In this document: positions 43,001-56,100 of the stretch, in pieces
How the letters are laid out: each line of letters begins with the position of its first letter
How positions within the stretch are numbered: the first letter of the stretch is position 1
From: Nematostella vectensis
Lineage: Eukaryota; Cnidaria; Anthozoa; Actiniaria; Edwardsiidae
Assembly (NCBI RefSeq): GCF_932526225.1
Contig: NC_064039.1
Location: 7,205,001 to 7,269,000, forward strand
Direction of reading: 5' to 3'
DNA: 64,000 nucleotides
Translations under genes and position numbers: made by a program
Notes under the pieces: generated by a model
What the model was told of the DNA's origin: nothing
Seen by the model: the letters and a program-made list of their open reading frames with translations, nothing else
Databases searched by the model: none

Positions 43001-45457
43001 ATCACATTCTCGAAGTCAACATTAAAAGTAACATATCAAAAAGATTGTATTAAGAGTCTACTTACCATGAAGCTTAAAGAATGTTTTTGGATCAAAGTCT
43101 TTGGCGTCCAAACCATCAGACTCTTCCCAGACTTGTTCCAATTGTGCTTTGCTCCCCTGGACATATCAACAAAATAAACCAATGTGTACTTCAAGTTTTT
43201 TACAGCCACCAACAAATTCAAAATCCATTTCTCATCTGAGAATAGCTAAAAATGCTAAACTATGACTGCGAGTTAAGTAGATGCACTCAACTCTGCATGT
43301 GTCGGGATAAGAAATTAATGAGTAACCACTGAAACCAAGCTCCTGTTGTAAATGACTTAAGTGCAAGGAACTTGATGCTATTTTCAACTTTCATTGTTTC
43401 AAGTTCATTGAACTATTACCACTGAAATTGGGGATCACTGTAATGGTGCAAGTGTGTCGTGGCTCCCTGGCCTGTGTTTCGTTTTTGTTTTCGGTTTTGT
43501 GTTGTTGTTTATGGCGAAGTCAAATGAATAAAAAATAAAATAATCCTTGTTTTCTAGGTATTAGTAGACTACGGTTAAGTCCTTTCCCTCTAGTGGGTTG
43601 TAACAGGCATAAAAATACTGGGGGGGGGGGGGGTGCACACATGCATGCCCCTTATAATTCTGGAAAAAAAGGGGCGGCACAAGCACTGGCTACTATAGAT
43701 GATATTGCACAAAGTCTATGCTCACTGGATGGTGTAGCTGCTTGGATTGGTTGTGATGCTTCTCTTGCAGCTCCCTGAAGTGCTCTTCTGCTTCCTTCCT
43801 ATGTTTCTCGTCCATGTCTTTCATTTTAATTTTCCTTTCGTGTTCTTTTTGCATTTCATGTTTTTTAAATTCCTCTCTTCTCTCACGATCTTGTTTGTCC
43901 ATCTCTTCATGATGCTGAAAAATTTCAAAAGCAAACATGTAGTTCTTGATTATTGCTTTGATCAATTGCCATCTTAAGAGCAGCACAGTCATTCATTGTG
44001 GAATTGATATAAAAAAAACAGCTTTCAAATTTTCATTTTTATAACAACATTGTGATGGAAAAGAACTGGAAACAGTGATATCTGATAAGCAGCGAGCCAG
44101 CATTAAGCTGCCATTATACAAAGTCCACAAACTTCTGCTTTAAATTTGTTATTGCATTAAGACACCATGATTAGCCGCCAACCTCTTTTCCGCAGGGTGG
44201 CTTGATAGAGGTACAAAGCTTTCTATCTGTTTTTCAATCTTTTTCTAATATCTTTCAAATATAAAATTTCGATTGCAGATAAAGTGGTTAAATATAGTCT
44301 CATGAAAGCGGAGAACCCAACCTATGTATAACAACATTTTCCAAGAAAATTGTCTGCCTTTGGAAAAATGATTTGTTTAAACTAACAATTCCCTTAATTT
44401 AACAGTATCTTCACAATTTTCATGGTTGTTAAAATATCAAACTTAAGTATGTAATAAAGTGTTTGGAACACAATCTGCATTCGATTCCTAAGCATGCCGA
44501 GTTGTTTTCTTTCAAGTGAGTCAATGAAGAACTCAAATAATGAAATATTTGAGGTAAGCACAACACCAGTAAAGGTGGTCAAATTTTAAATAGTTATTTT
44601 TTATTTTAGTGAAGTGCTTGAATTTCACAACTTGAATTTTCCAGTATTATCATAACTATTGAATATTTATATTTAAATATAGATACGTGTGCAGTTCTTA
44701 TAAGTAACACGTTTATATCATAGTTATCACTAGTTGTATTATAGAGCAGTTCTTGAGCGGAAGTGTGTCTTTCTTTCTGGCTGCAAAAACTTGAACATTT
44801 TATAACTTAGCATAATAATGGATCAAGCGTTTAATTCGAGGGGAAAATATTTTGCATTCAAAACAAAAGGAATTACAAATCATGGCTTGCATTTTTTACT
44901 GCTAAAAACGGCGGCATTGATTTAGGATTGAGTGGCAATTATACGAAAACCTCCCGCTGCTAACCAATAAACAACACATAACCATGGAATTCCCCAAATC
45001 GACTTTCATACTGTACCTTCCATAAAAGTTTCTTGAAATCATCCGCGCCAAAGAAATCTGGATTTTCATCGTCGAATAGAGGATTCCAGTATTCTCGTTC
45101 TTTGATACCATTAAGATGATCGTTCATTTGCCTTCGAATCATACGTTGTCTTTCTACTTCTTGTCGTTTCAACTCATCGAGTTTAGAACGCACATCATGT
45201 TTGACTAAATCAATGTCCTCTGCGATTCGGCCTGATCGAAGATCATCATCAGAAGCGTTCATAAGCTTACGAACATAGTCTTCGTCCTTTTCTAAAATCT
45301 CTATTACTTGCCTAAGATATCTAGCATATTCAGGATCGTCCTTGTTTGGTTCAGGTGCTTTTTCAGCGGGTTTTCCACGTTTGACTGGAGGCGCATAACA
45401 CAATGTGACAAGCACCAATACAACTAGTAAACTAAGCAGTGATAATTTCGAGTCCAT
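40082..45457 (-). CDS. NUCB: Nucleobindin (NUCB1/NUCB2, CALNUC/NEFA family)
   Basis: Seven exons, all phases closing, 416 residues (human NUCB2 420): 45457-45017, 43914-43726, 43156-43066, 42931-42873, 42269-42177, 41984-41808, 40282-40082. Nucleobindins are calcium-binding proteins of the Golgi lumen and cytosol. Features are a signal peptide ([18 protein letters not shown]), a long charged region ([40 protein letters not shown]), a basic coiled coil in exon 2, and two EF-hands with intact ligands: [12 protein letters not shown] and [12 protein letters not shown]. The segments [30 protein letters not shown] and [13 protein letters not shown] follow the vertebrate family closely. The tail is unusual: the last exon is nearly all Gln, His and Asp (runs of 3-8 Q split by HD and HHD). 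There is one gene in the window, so it need not be assigned to NUCB1 or NUCB2. Confidence 0.96.
40534..41704. mobile_element. 1.17-kb non-autonomous DNA transposon in the last nucleobindin intron
   Basis: Ends are a near-perfect inverted repeat of at least 26 bp: AGGGAGCGGTCATTAATTAC plus TGGGGGG at 40534, and its reverse complement ending at 41704. Both subterminal regions are G-run blocks with GATTTTTTGGC or GTTTTTTGGGC phrases. No transposase is visible. A second element is nested inside at 41075-41510. I could not fix the target-site duplication. Confidence 0.88.
41075..41510. mobile_element. Nested element with GTCGGTAGTCGGT subterminal repeats
   Basis: Terminal inverted repeat ACAGG(G)TCTGGATGGG at 41075 and its reverse complement CCCATCCAGACCCTGT ending at 41510. 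Inside each end sit three or four copies of a motif close to TGTCGGTAGTCGGT, all in the same orientation, separated by AT-rich spacers. The centre is AT-rich and non-coding. Confidence 0.75.
42312..42490. mobile_element. MITE with CCGTAGCAG ends
   Basis: Left end CAGGGCCGTAGCAGGGG, right end CTGCTACGGCTATG, with C-runs inside. A 179-bp non-coding element in the nucleobindin intron between exons 4 and 5. Confidence 0.7.
42555..42789. repeat. Two-copy direct duplication of about 115 bp
   Basis: Copies 42555-42667 and 42672-42789 share TTTAGTTTAGTTT at the start, AACACAAAAGATAACAA in the middle and AATGAATGACAGCAAGATTA at the end. They are in a nucleobindin intron. Confidence 0.9.
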
Positions 45458-45604
45458 TTTGGAGCTATTAAGGGGAATCAAGTCCCTTCACGTATTCCCG
45501 AATATGTAGTCCTCTCTCTGTAAAGTTCTGAGTCGGTTTAGAGGAAGTATGACGATTGGAAACACCAAATTCTTGACTCGGCTCCAGGGACTTGGAATGA
45601 AACG

Positions 45605-45905
45605 TGGCACAAGCAGCGCCGGTCGTGACGTCACATGCAGCTGGACAGACCCGTATTATATCCCGCGGGGCCAGCGGGTTATTGCGGGAAATGGCGCCGT
45701 GCACGCTGCACATGAGCTGGTCGGTGATGGCGGCGAGGGGTGGTTATAACCTGAAGAAGGCAGGTATTGGCCTGCCTTGGCCGAAATATCGTTAAAAAAC
45801 AACAAATCTGCGTTGTTTTCGAAAGGTCGACGCAGACCACAAGGTCCGACGTACACCAGCAGATGGAGGCTGTCGGTGGTTTTCTTTCTACATTTTTGTA
45901 AGCAG
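45605..45905. mobile_element. Possible retroelement tail fragment
   Basis: Contains the phrase CCTGAAGAAGGC, a short stem, then GGCCGAAATATCGTT, which resembles the conserved ending of many metazoan non-LTR and SINE-type elements. It lies just upstream of the nucleobindin start and includes CpG-rich sequence that could equally be promoter. The assignment is weak. Confidence 0.3.
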
Positions 45906-46161
45906 GAAAAAGTAACTAAAGCAGGGAAGGTCATTTCTCCCTTGTTTTGTCTGGACCCTCTAATCCTATTCCCTTTATAGAATCCTGGATCCGATCCTTT
46001 GTTGTAACTCGAATCTTCGACAGCTCTTCCCGATTACTTGAAGGGTTTTCTTTTTCAGTAATCTTCTAAATATTTTAAATATCCTGATTTTTCATATCAT
46101 GAGCTGATATCCCCCTCAGGTGAGGAAAATAGCAATCCACATTCAAATGTTTTTTTTATCG

Positions 46162-46167
46162 TTTATT
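46162..46167 (-). promoter_or_regulatory. Candidate poly(A) signal of the His-rich/EGF gene
   Basis: AATAAA on the minus strand 328 bases past the stop at 46495. Confidence 0.45.
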
Positions 46168-46494
46168 TACAAAATCATAAAAAAAGTATACTCTAATACA
46201 GTTTTCCCAATAAACACTTACAAAACATCGATATACAATGCACTTGCTATTATCTAAGCCGTTGAAACAGTGTTAAAATTGTAAAAAAAGAGGGATTAAT
46301 GATCAGTGAGTAATCACAACAGCACAACATTTTACACACGATTTGCCGGCCAACGTTAATCAGATGGGTGAACTAGAATAAAACGGCTTTGTTTACATGA
46401 CCAGCAGTTGGAAACAATCTAAGCCCCACCTAAAGGGTTACAATCCTTGAACTGAGATCAGAATACCCATGTACAATATAAGCAAGACAAGACT

Positions 46495-49400
46495 TTACAT
46501 CTCGAGTATGTACTGCTTCCGGCCACGCGACGTTCTACTTCCGGTTATGGGCAGCCGCCGAAGCCTGGCTCTAGCCAGCACTCGTTTTACATCGTTGTCG
46601 TCCACAGTACGTGCATCCATACGGGCAGCGGTAGCTGCACCAAGACGAATCAGATCCTGTAGCGAGAGCTTGTGTCTGACGCGCGGGGATCTCTGGGTAA
46701 TCCTAGGGTCCACGTCACTCGGCCTCCTTTGTGTGTCATAAGTTGGTGGTATTCTGCTTCGCCTCGCTCCTGTTTGGGTTTGACGCGAACTGAAGAAAAA
46801 GAAATAGCGCAATTTACTATTATTTTCATGATTTATATTGTGATTATATGAGAGTAGATTGTGCCATGTTGTCGTCTGTTTTAGTTAGTATAGTTAAAAA
46901 TATAAAAATTATTTAGTGTTTTGCAGGCTGTGGGTGTAGAGGCGCAAACAAGCTGACGAATAAAATAGTGTTACCCCATTGAGCATTTTAGCGAGTTACC
47001 TGAAGTAGTCGAGTAATGAGAATCTCTCACAAGTGTCGCCGACAAACAGGGTGGGGCATTTACACGTGTTGGGCCCGATGCACACTCCTCCATTCTGACA
47101 TTTGGGACTGCACATCTCTAGCACAACAAGAGGAAAACGATTTAAATTTGATCTGAAGGTACGGTAGGGTAAAATGGCTGCGTAACAGACATTATTTGAG
47201 GCTACAGGCATGAAATATTGATTCCATAACGAAAACGCACCTTTGCTAATAGCGGATGCAGTCTCGGGATTTCTGACAATGATATTGACGATAGGCCGAA
47301 CAAACCGGCTACCCTCGGTGTCATTCTCCTCAGTAGATTCGGCAATACGGTCACTAGTGACGCGTTTTATGACGTCATTGCCACGTGACACTACCACGTT
47401 ACCAGTCATGGCTTTCGTAGGTCGTGATGTAACGACGTCAGTAGGGTGAGCAATTGTGACGTCATTTGAATGGGTCATTGTGTCGTCACTAGAGTGTGTC
47501 GCCGAGGGCAGATCCTCGGCCGGTACGTCGTCCAGTAGATCGACTTGTGACGTCATATCGTCGTCATCTGACGTCACATCCGGCGTGTCTGACATTAAAT
47601 CGGGCGAGTCCCCTTGGGTCGATACCTGGTCGATGCCTGTCATAAAAAGAGTACAAGATAAAGCTCAAGCAATAATGTATCGGTCGCCCATGGGCATGTG
47701 AAGCAGCCCTTTTTATGGTTTTAAAATTAACAGATATGTCCTCCGGACATGAAAAAAAAAGGGAATTCCAAAAACCCCGGATACCCATTATAACCCCGGA
47801 TACCCATTATAGTATAGGATGCTTTTCTTTGTGATCAGGCAAGCTCTTCTGATAAAATTCCGTTCGAAGGCTTCTTACAAATCTTTGCCCTTACTTTTTT
47901 CAGCTTTCTTCTCAGGAGATGTCACCAATTCTGAGCGAGGGTCATTCTCGTCTCCAGGTTCACTCGGCATTCCGTCTGGAACATCAACAGCAGACTCTGC
48001 TCCAGTTACTGTGGAAGGGATTTCTGGGCCAATTGGCGGTCTACCCTGTGGTAGAGGTCCTAGTCTACCCTGTGGTAGACTAGGACCCAAGGTTTCATGT
48101 GTTAGCTGAACATGAGAAAGAGGGTCGGTCACGTGACTTGTACTTGTTGGTTTGAAGTGGCCTTCCGGTATACTTTCGCTCTGTATCGCGGGCTCGGGGT
48201 GGTGTTCTACATTGATTGCTTGATGCATGGTAACGTGATGTTGGTAAACAGGGATTGGATGATGTATGGTCACATGGTGTTGGTTAACAGGGATTGGATG
48301 ATGAATGGTCACGTGGTTGTTGTTAACTGGGATTGGATGATGCATGGTCACATGCTCGTGCTGCGGCACGGGAAAGTACCCGGGCGAGTTGATGTACACT
48401 GCATTCTGGGTAATATTCCGCATCACTGGAAAGGCAAGATTGATCAAGTTTAGTAAAATCTCAAGGATAGAAGGCAGAGTCGATTTCCAGTCGATTTGGC
48501 AGAGTCGATTTCCAGTTTTTGGTGTATTGTATTCATTGTTCTGGTACGAGATCGCGACAGTTTGGGCTTTTTGATTCTATTTAAGGACAGAAGGAATATT
48601 ATAAGGCCATCGTGATTTTATTTGACCTTATGTCAAGCGGGAAAGGGGACGGACTTAAACACTATTGACATTTCTAGCCTTAGGTCCTTTTTTAATTAGA
48701 ATCAAGCCGACAAATTTTGTTATTATTTTCTACGTTCTGTGTTCGCTGATGTTCCGAGAGTGCTAGCTCTTTTGTAGGAGCTGGCTCTTTTAACAAAGAG
48801 ATAAATCACATCATTGTAACCCCGTTTTAACTTATTTCCTAGCATAACAACTTATACTAGAGTAATTCCAACCAAAATTCCATCAGCTAGCAATTGAGGC
48901 TGTTTTATTTTCGAAAGAGTCTTGGTATTCCTGTGATACTTATATGCACCCTCTCACAAATACCTTCTGAATCGTGCTCAACTCGCTCCAGTCTACTGAT
49001 TAACCCCGCGATCGCCGTTCGTAGCACAGTAACCTCGCTCTCTAGCTGAACAACCCGGCCTGGCAAGTCATTCGCGTGATGATCGCTGGTTTCAACGTCA
49101 ATCACTTCCCTTGCTGGACCTGCTGAATAAACGGGTTTAAGGTTAGGGTAAGGACTAGGGCTTGTGGTTAGAGTTCTCTGGCATTATAAACCCTAGCAGA
49201 GTCTCCTATTCTCGATATTCAATCCATGATGTGGGTGTAAATACACCGTTTTCACGATGTTGCGCGCGCATCTATAATGCCACAGACTGGCGGGGCACAG
49301 CTGATCCAAAATGCGGACGTAGTGGCGTGTGCAGACGAAGATATAGAAGATTTTGATGACAGAGTGCTACGTCCGCATTTTGGATCAGCTGTGCCCCGCT

Positions 49401-50145
49401 AGTCTGTGGCATTTTGAATGCGCGCGCAACATCGTGAAAACAGTCTATAAAGATTAAAAACTCGAGAACCCCATTCATGTCACATGTGATGGACACGCAA
49501 TTATTGAATTTTCATAACCGCCGTACCCACCCTGCACTATCTGCTCCATTTGGTTAGGGCTTTCATCGGTTGATGATGTCAGTAGTGAGGTCAGAGGAAT
49601 CGGTGACGTCAGTAGGTCAGCTGAATTAGCAAATGAATCAATGTAAGTCGACTAAATGTATCTTTAAAAAATGCCAGTTTTGGTTGGTCACCTGTGCCTT
49701 CAGTATCATAGTCTTCTTGTTTAATGAAGGCGGAGTTTGTATCTGCAAATGTTGCAAATGAATTGGTCACTTAATTGGTTTTGTAATAATGGACAATAAT
49801 CTAATTGGCGATTTTCAGTGGTTCAAATACATCATTTCTTCTTCGGAAAATCGCACGGGACGGGAAACTAAGTGAAAAAGGCAAAGAGAAAAGGAAGCGC
49901 AACAAGACAACCAAATAAACGACAAAGAAATTCCTGAATAATAATGATAATGATAATGATAATGAATAATGATAATGAATAATGATAATGAATAATGATA
50001 ATGAATAATGATAATGAATAATGATAATGATAATGATAATGATAATGAATAATGATAATGATAATGATAATGATAATGATAATGATAATGATAATGATAA
50101 TGATAATGATAATGATAATGATAATGAATAATGATAATGATAATG

Positions 50146-50184
<39 letters not shown>

Positions 50185-53100
50185 TCCGCCGACAAGTGAA
50201 TAAAAAATCTATCTATTTACCTTCAGCCTCCTGGCCCTTTCCGCCACTCTCAGTCCCCAACCGACCGTCTACTTCCTTGTGGCGTTTATCTGTCTTGACG
50301 GCCGTGACTGGGCCCTTCCTCCCAGTCTCATCTAGTCCTTTAATATCTTTATGTACAATAGGCTCCATTGATTTGACGGGTTCAATGAAGTCTTTAGCTG
50401 TGTTTTGAATCAGCGGAACCCCTTGTGTTTGATCCAAGGAAGAGTCGCCGCCTGTGTGGGCAACACCATCAGTAGGGTTGACAGTCGAAGCTGCTGAAGA
50501 AGGGTTTGGCTTCTTGGAGGTCCCATGTAATGTCTGAAATGAGCCGTTCTTATGCTTATCTGCTTTGCTCGTGCTTAAATCGAGTCTTGTGCCAGTGGCT
50601 TTCCGCAGGGCGCTTCCACTAGATGACACTGCAAGGTGTGCTTCAGATTCTTGACCAAGTGAATTTTCCATTTTATCAGCAGGTGAAGCAATCTGAGGAG
50701 CTTTGGGGAACCCTTTATCCAAAGCATCCTCACTTGTCTTCGTATAAATCTTTTTGCTTTTTCTCCTTTTGTCTTTGGATGACGTTATTCTAACGGGTCG
50801 GTCGTTATGCTTTGCGTCATTACTTTTACTCTTATCAACTCTTTTTATTCTCGAGTTTGTAGCTTTGCTTGAGCCATAGGATTTTCCTTTTCTTTTGCTG
50901 ACGATATCATTGTGGGTTTTGATAGAGTGCCTTTTGTCTGACCTCTTGCCATGTAAAACCCTTTTCGAATGTGATTTAGTGTCTGGCTCTAACATTACGA
51001 CCACATATTCTGAAGAAACAAAAAAAATCTATTTAAAGTCCATTATGCAAAGTCCAAAAATTTTCCAAAATTCCAAAGATTTTCATTAGAATCCCGTAGT
51101 AAGCGGGCAACCTCAACAACTGTGAAATCACTCTTAAAACACATTTTTCATATCTTGGTAACAAGGAAAACTATATGATGCCCCCATAAACGGTCAGCGT
51201 ATCTTTTTTCTTTAATTACACAATCGTGCGAATAAATATAGCATGCTGTATATTACCTTTCCTAATTTCCGCATCTTTAAAATGGGACTTGTTATCATCT
51301 AGACCCGAAAACAAAATAATAATCATCACATTGTTATCATAGACTATAGCTAGATGAATACGTGTAATGCACCAACAGTGCAGAACACAGCACTTGGCAT
51401 TGTAGGGGACTACAGAATTTTACATCAGAGGGGAGCAAGGAGAGGTCGATGTTCATAGTGAAAAATCGGACTGCAGGGAATCCTCTGCATTCTAAATGAG
51501 ACTTATTTTCTCTTTCAAATAATATTTCTTTATTTTCTAGTGGGGTAAACAGTATGTGAATAGGAATGTGGGCATCCTTTTTCCGAGAATAAAAAATATC
51601 AACAGTTAAGGTAGGCTGCCTACCAGGCCGTGATTTTAGCCCCCCTCTTGAGCTCCCCTTAATACCTTTGAACTTGTATGCGCGCTTCCTTGTATGTTCT
51701 GACTTCATAGTACTTCGTTTTGTGGTTGCTTTTGTTGCAGTTGCTGTCGCGGTGGTAGAAAATGATACAGGTTTTGTCTTTTTTGACGTCTGTAAAGCGG
51801 TTGCTTCTGTATTCGTTGAAGTGGTAGCATTTCTCTGGAATGCTTTCCCAGAGTTAGTTCTTTGTGATGTGAAAGTCGAGACTATAGTTGGTCCTGTTGT
51901 TGGTGTTTTTTCAGTTGACCTTGCTGGAATAGCTGTTACTACTGGTGAAGATGCCGAAGTCTTTGCCTTTATTTCCTTTATGGTGGTGACATTGTTTGTG
52001 GTATCATTAGTAGCTGCAGTAGATAGGGATTTAAATCTCCCTGATATCAACCGAGCCGTTGGCGTTGCCATTTTCCTCATCGTCCTTTCTGGAGACAAGG
52101 TCGTAACCACTCGCAAGCCTGAAGCCCCTTCTACCATATTTGATGTCAAAGGTGTTTCATTCCTTGCTTTAAATTTGGCTGATTCCGGCAGCTTTAATTT
52201 TTCTGATGCTGATGCTACAACTTTTCCTTTCAAAGACGACATCTTTGCTTTTGAAGATGATGTTTTTGCTTCTGATTTAGAAGACCTTTTTTCATCTCTA
52301 GATGTTTTCTTACGCTCTGGTAACGTGTTTTTTCTAGTCCCTGTAGCAACTGCCGTTGAGTATTCATCAGCCCTATGTAGCCGGTTCTCGTTTGTGCGAA
52401 GACTTTGCCTTGACAGTTTTCCTAAGAAATATAAAAGGGAAATCAGCGCCAATTTACAAACTTGGGCTAACATGTTTGATTTTTTTTATGTGCGCGATTT
52501 ATTATATTTTGCAAATAGAGGAGACGCAAGGGGAGAACAAAGTTCATTTTTTCCTTCCCTGCTTTGCGTCTTCCTTCCCTGATTGCATCCTTTACGTCTC
52601 CACTCCCTTTGTTGTCGAATAATCTTCTGGGGCCGGTCGCACAAAGCCTGGATAAGTTATCCGCCGGATAGGCGCTATCCGCCGGATAAAATCCCTATCC
52701 AGCGAATAGTTATCCGCCGGATAAAATAGCGTTGCACAAAGCGTGGATAGAACGCTGGATAACTATCCGCTGAATAGCCATCATTTGCCACTAAATGGCT
52801 TCCCGTTTCCATGGTAAATATGCAAAGCGCGCGCTGTGTATTTCTTTCAAACAAAATGGCGACCGTTGAAAAAGCTACTAAAAGTGCCAGAAAACAAACA
52901 ATTTATCGAGGCAAAGTGCATGTAAATCATGGAATGATCACAGGGGATAGTGTTTCGCTTCTTCCTGTCTTTAGGAGTCACATTTCTCGACAGAACGGAC
53001 AATATAGTTTGATTCCAGTCCTGCCAGAGCTGCATGTAAGTTCATAGTTCATTGTAAATTTACCAATAGTATAATTCGTCGTTTGCATGTGTTTCAGCTT

Positions 53101-56100
53101 TTACTGTGTCTAAAATTATTCTAAATTCTGACAAAAAAAATTGAAAGCAAGACGCCATTTTGTTTTTTCTTCACATTTATTCGGTGGATAAGATTTTATT
53201 CGACCTCTATCGTCCGGATAACTTTAACCGCTGGATAACTTTTATTCGGGCTTTGTGCAACCGAATCACGCCACTCGGATTACTTTTATACGCTGGATAC
53301 GGATTTAACCGGTGGGTAAGACTTATCCAGACTTTGTGCAACCGACCCTGAGGGTTTTTCTCCGATCTTACCAGAGAGACGATTGTCTTTAAAGAACCCT
53401 TTCAGCTTAGGAGCAAGTGACGTCCCAGCATGCAATACTAGACGGTTCGCGATAGAGTGCATCACTCGCTTTGCGCCTGGGGATAGATAGTCGGTAAGTT
53501 AAGAATGAATTGACTAGTTCTAATGTCATTAGCAAAGCTGCCACGTAACACATACGTCTGCTGTGCTACATTTTGGTACCGACCGTCGTTTAAGATAGGA
53601 TTAATTAATTAAATAGGATTAATTCCATGGCGTACGTCTCCTAGTTTACTCAAGCCCCCAAACATGAAGCGCGCAACCAATTTAAAAGACGGCGACAAGA
53701 AAATGTTTCTTAACTATTAGGGAAATATTTTTGAGGAAACATGTCGAACGCTACATGTCGCGACATGTAAGCACACTAGAATTTAATGTACTATAAGAGG
53801 TCGCTAGTCCGTCTGTCGTGTATTGTAACGCGTTTTAATAAGTTAAAAATAGAAGCCTGCATAGTTTTCCGTGCGTCTAGTCAATATCAGTTCGGTCAGG
53901 TCATCGATAACAGTTCGGTTGTTGCTCGTCAGTTATTCGGGTCCAGGACATACCTTTTGCCTTCCATACCCGCCATATTCTATGGAGGATCGATATCCAA
54001 AGCCTGCTAAGCCTCTCGAAAGTTTTGAACGACACGCCTAAGCTTTCTGGTCCTTGTTGGCGCCAAAACATAGAAAGAAAGACGACTGTTAAAGACTTTT
54101 ACGCGTAAAAAAGCTATGCAGGCATTCCATTTGACCAAAGTCTCTACTACGTTTTGCGCAACTACACAGATAAAATAGGCGTGCTATCTTTATAGTTATA
54201 CTACAAGTATATTTGTCGATATTACTGATTACCTGAATTGAGCGTTCTTGCAAGTTCCTCGTCTGATTTTGCTAAAATATCAAAAAATTTCTTTAATAGT
54301 ATTAAGCGAATAAGCACTAAACACCAAACTACCACTCCTCTACCAGGTCACTCCCCCTATACCTGCTCCTTGAGGTCACCCCCTACCACTCCTCTACCAG
54401 GTCACTCCCCCATACCCCTGCTCCAACAGGTCACCCCCTACCACTCCTCTACCAGGTCACTCCCCCATACCCCTGCTCCAACAGGTCACCCCCTACCACT
54501 CCTCTACCAGGTCACTTCCCCATACCCCTGCTCCAACAGGTCACCCAGACTCCACTAGGTCACTCCCCTGGTCCTTCTCCAACAGGTCACCCTCTACGCC
54601 TCCCCTGCTCCGCAAGGTCACCTCTCTCTCCCTGCTCAGCGAAGTCACTCCCACATACCTTATCCAGGCCATGCCCCTACCTCTCCTCCACTAGGTCACC
54701 CAAACAACCCCTCAACCAAGATACTTACTGTTCTTCAACCTTCTCATGACATCAAGAGCCCGCTCAACTGATAATCAAAATATAATAACAACAGTTATTC
54801 CTAAATCAATCAAGGTGATCGGAAACAATTCAAGACCATATGTCATGTCGGTAGAAGAAAAGCACCTGACAAATCAAAGGAGATAATGTGCATTAAACAA
54901 GTTTAGTTGCTAATATTTCACAAATACTACAATTCAAGACGTGTTTCCTTCAGGAACAGATAAAATACGGTAAAGTAACAAGCATGGGCTTATACTTTTC
55001 ATATAAGTTTTAGATAGGCTCAAATGCAACTAGAAAAAAAGCTAAAAAGCAAATAAATAAACAATAACTGTAGTATGTATCTGGCATCACTTACAGTGTG
55101 CATGTTCCGAGTGAAGCTCCTGATCACCAGAAGAACTTCCAGATCCAGATCCACCCCCAGAATAGCCATCCTTTGACTTGGAGTTCGTTGCTAAGGTAGC
55201 CTGTACCTTGGTTGCTAGGGGAGCTGATTCGGAAGAGGACTCTAGTTTTATAAAGGAAGAGTCGATGTCTCCATTCTCATCACTATCAGTCACGTGACCA
55301 CTCTCACCTGAATAAAGAGGTATTGATGAGAGTTTTCAAGGGGACCTACACTTAGTGATTACCAATGACCTTTTATTGGGACAACCTGCACCTTTCCTCA
55401 CCGCTGGTCCTTTGACAATTCTGTTCTGCTTTTTAATAAGAGAGAATTGTTTTAAAAGATCAGATAATTTGCGAGAATTCGCAGTACTTGAAAATTGCGA
55501 GTACAAAAATGAGTGGGTTAAGGTTTGATATTCGGGTTTGGAATAATAATAGAGCAATAACTTCCAGGTCGTTTTTAGTCTGTTATGTGCTCTATAATAA
55601 TGGGGGATTTCTAGCCCGTTCTCTCACCGCTGATATCACCGTCTGCTGCATCAATGGCTCTGAGAATGTCTTCTCCACTGATGGACGAGACGTTCACATC
55701 ATCATCCACACTAAGACCCTCGCTGGGTTCTAACAACAAAATCAGCACAAGGTTAGGTGTGTACGCACGACGATTCAAGTCAAAATGCGACTTATTAAAT
55801 GTGTGGCCCATAATGTCGGACTTCAGGGCCATAGCGGGAGTATGATAGTATAATATCGACTATCCTTTTTGGCGGCCAAGGGAGGGGGGCGCGCGCACCC
55901 TGTGTACGCCGCTGGACTTTTTACGTTGAGCAACACCACATGACACCCCAAGTTGGGTACACCCCAGTTGCAAACAAGATAAGATGCACAGCATGCAGGG
56001 GACGGGGAATAGGAATAATAAAACTGTTTACAAAATGTAGTCTCGGTCAGTGGTAAACCTTGGCAACCATTTAAGAGAGTTGGAGTTGCCCTATTGGTCG

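Noticed and set aside
45740..45790. Possible hammerhead ribozyme (CTGAAGA ... GAAA)
   Set aside because: The stem between the two core motifs pairs only GGCAGG with CCTGCC and leaves six bases unpaired before GAAA, and the other two stems do not form.
49815..50408. Open frames rich in HY, II or MIMI
   Set aside because: Products of the GATAAT microsatellite.
51668..52582. 304-residue plus-strand open frame with hydrophobic Val/Ala/Phe-rich content
   Set aside because: It is the antisense shadow of the Lys/Thr/Ser-rich exon 51624-52421, whose splice phases fit the minus-strand gene.
53372..53477. A 106-base exon reading KLKGFFKDNRLSG for the His-rich/EGF gene
   Set aside because: The frame that fits the end has an in-frame stop near its beginning and no usable acceptor; only a 39-base exon at 53439-53477 remains possible.
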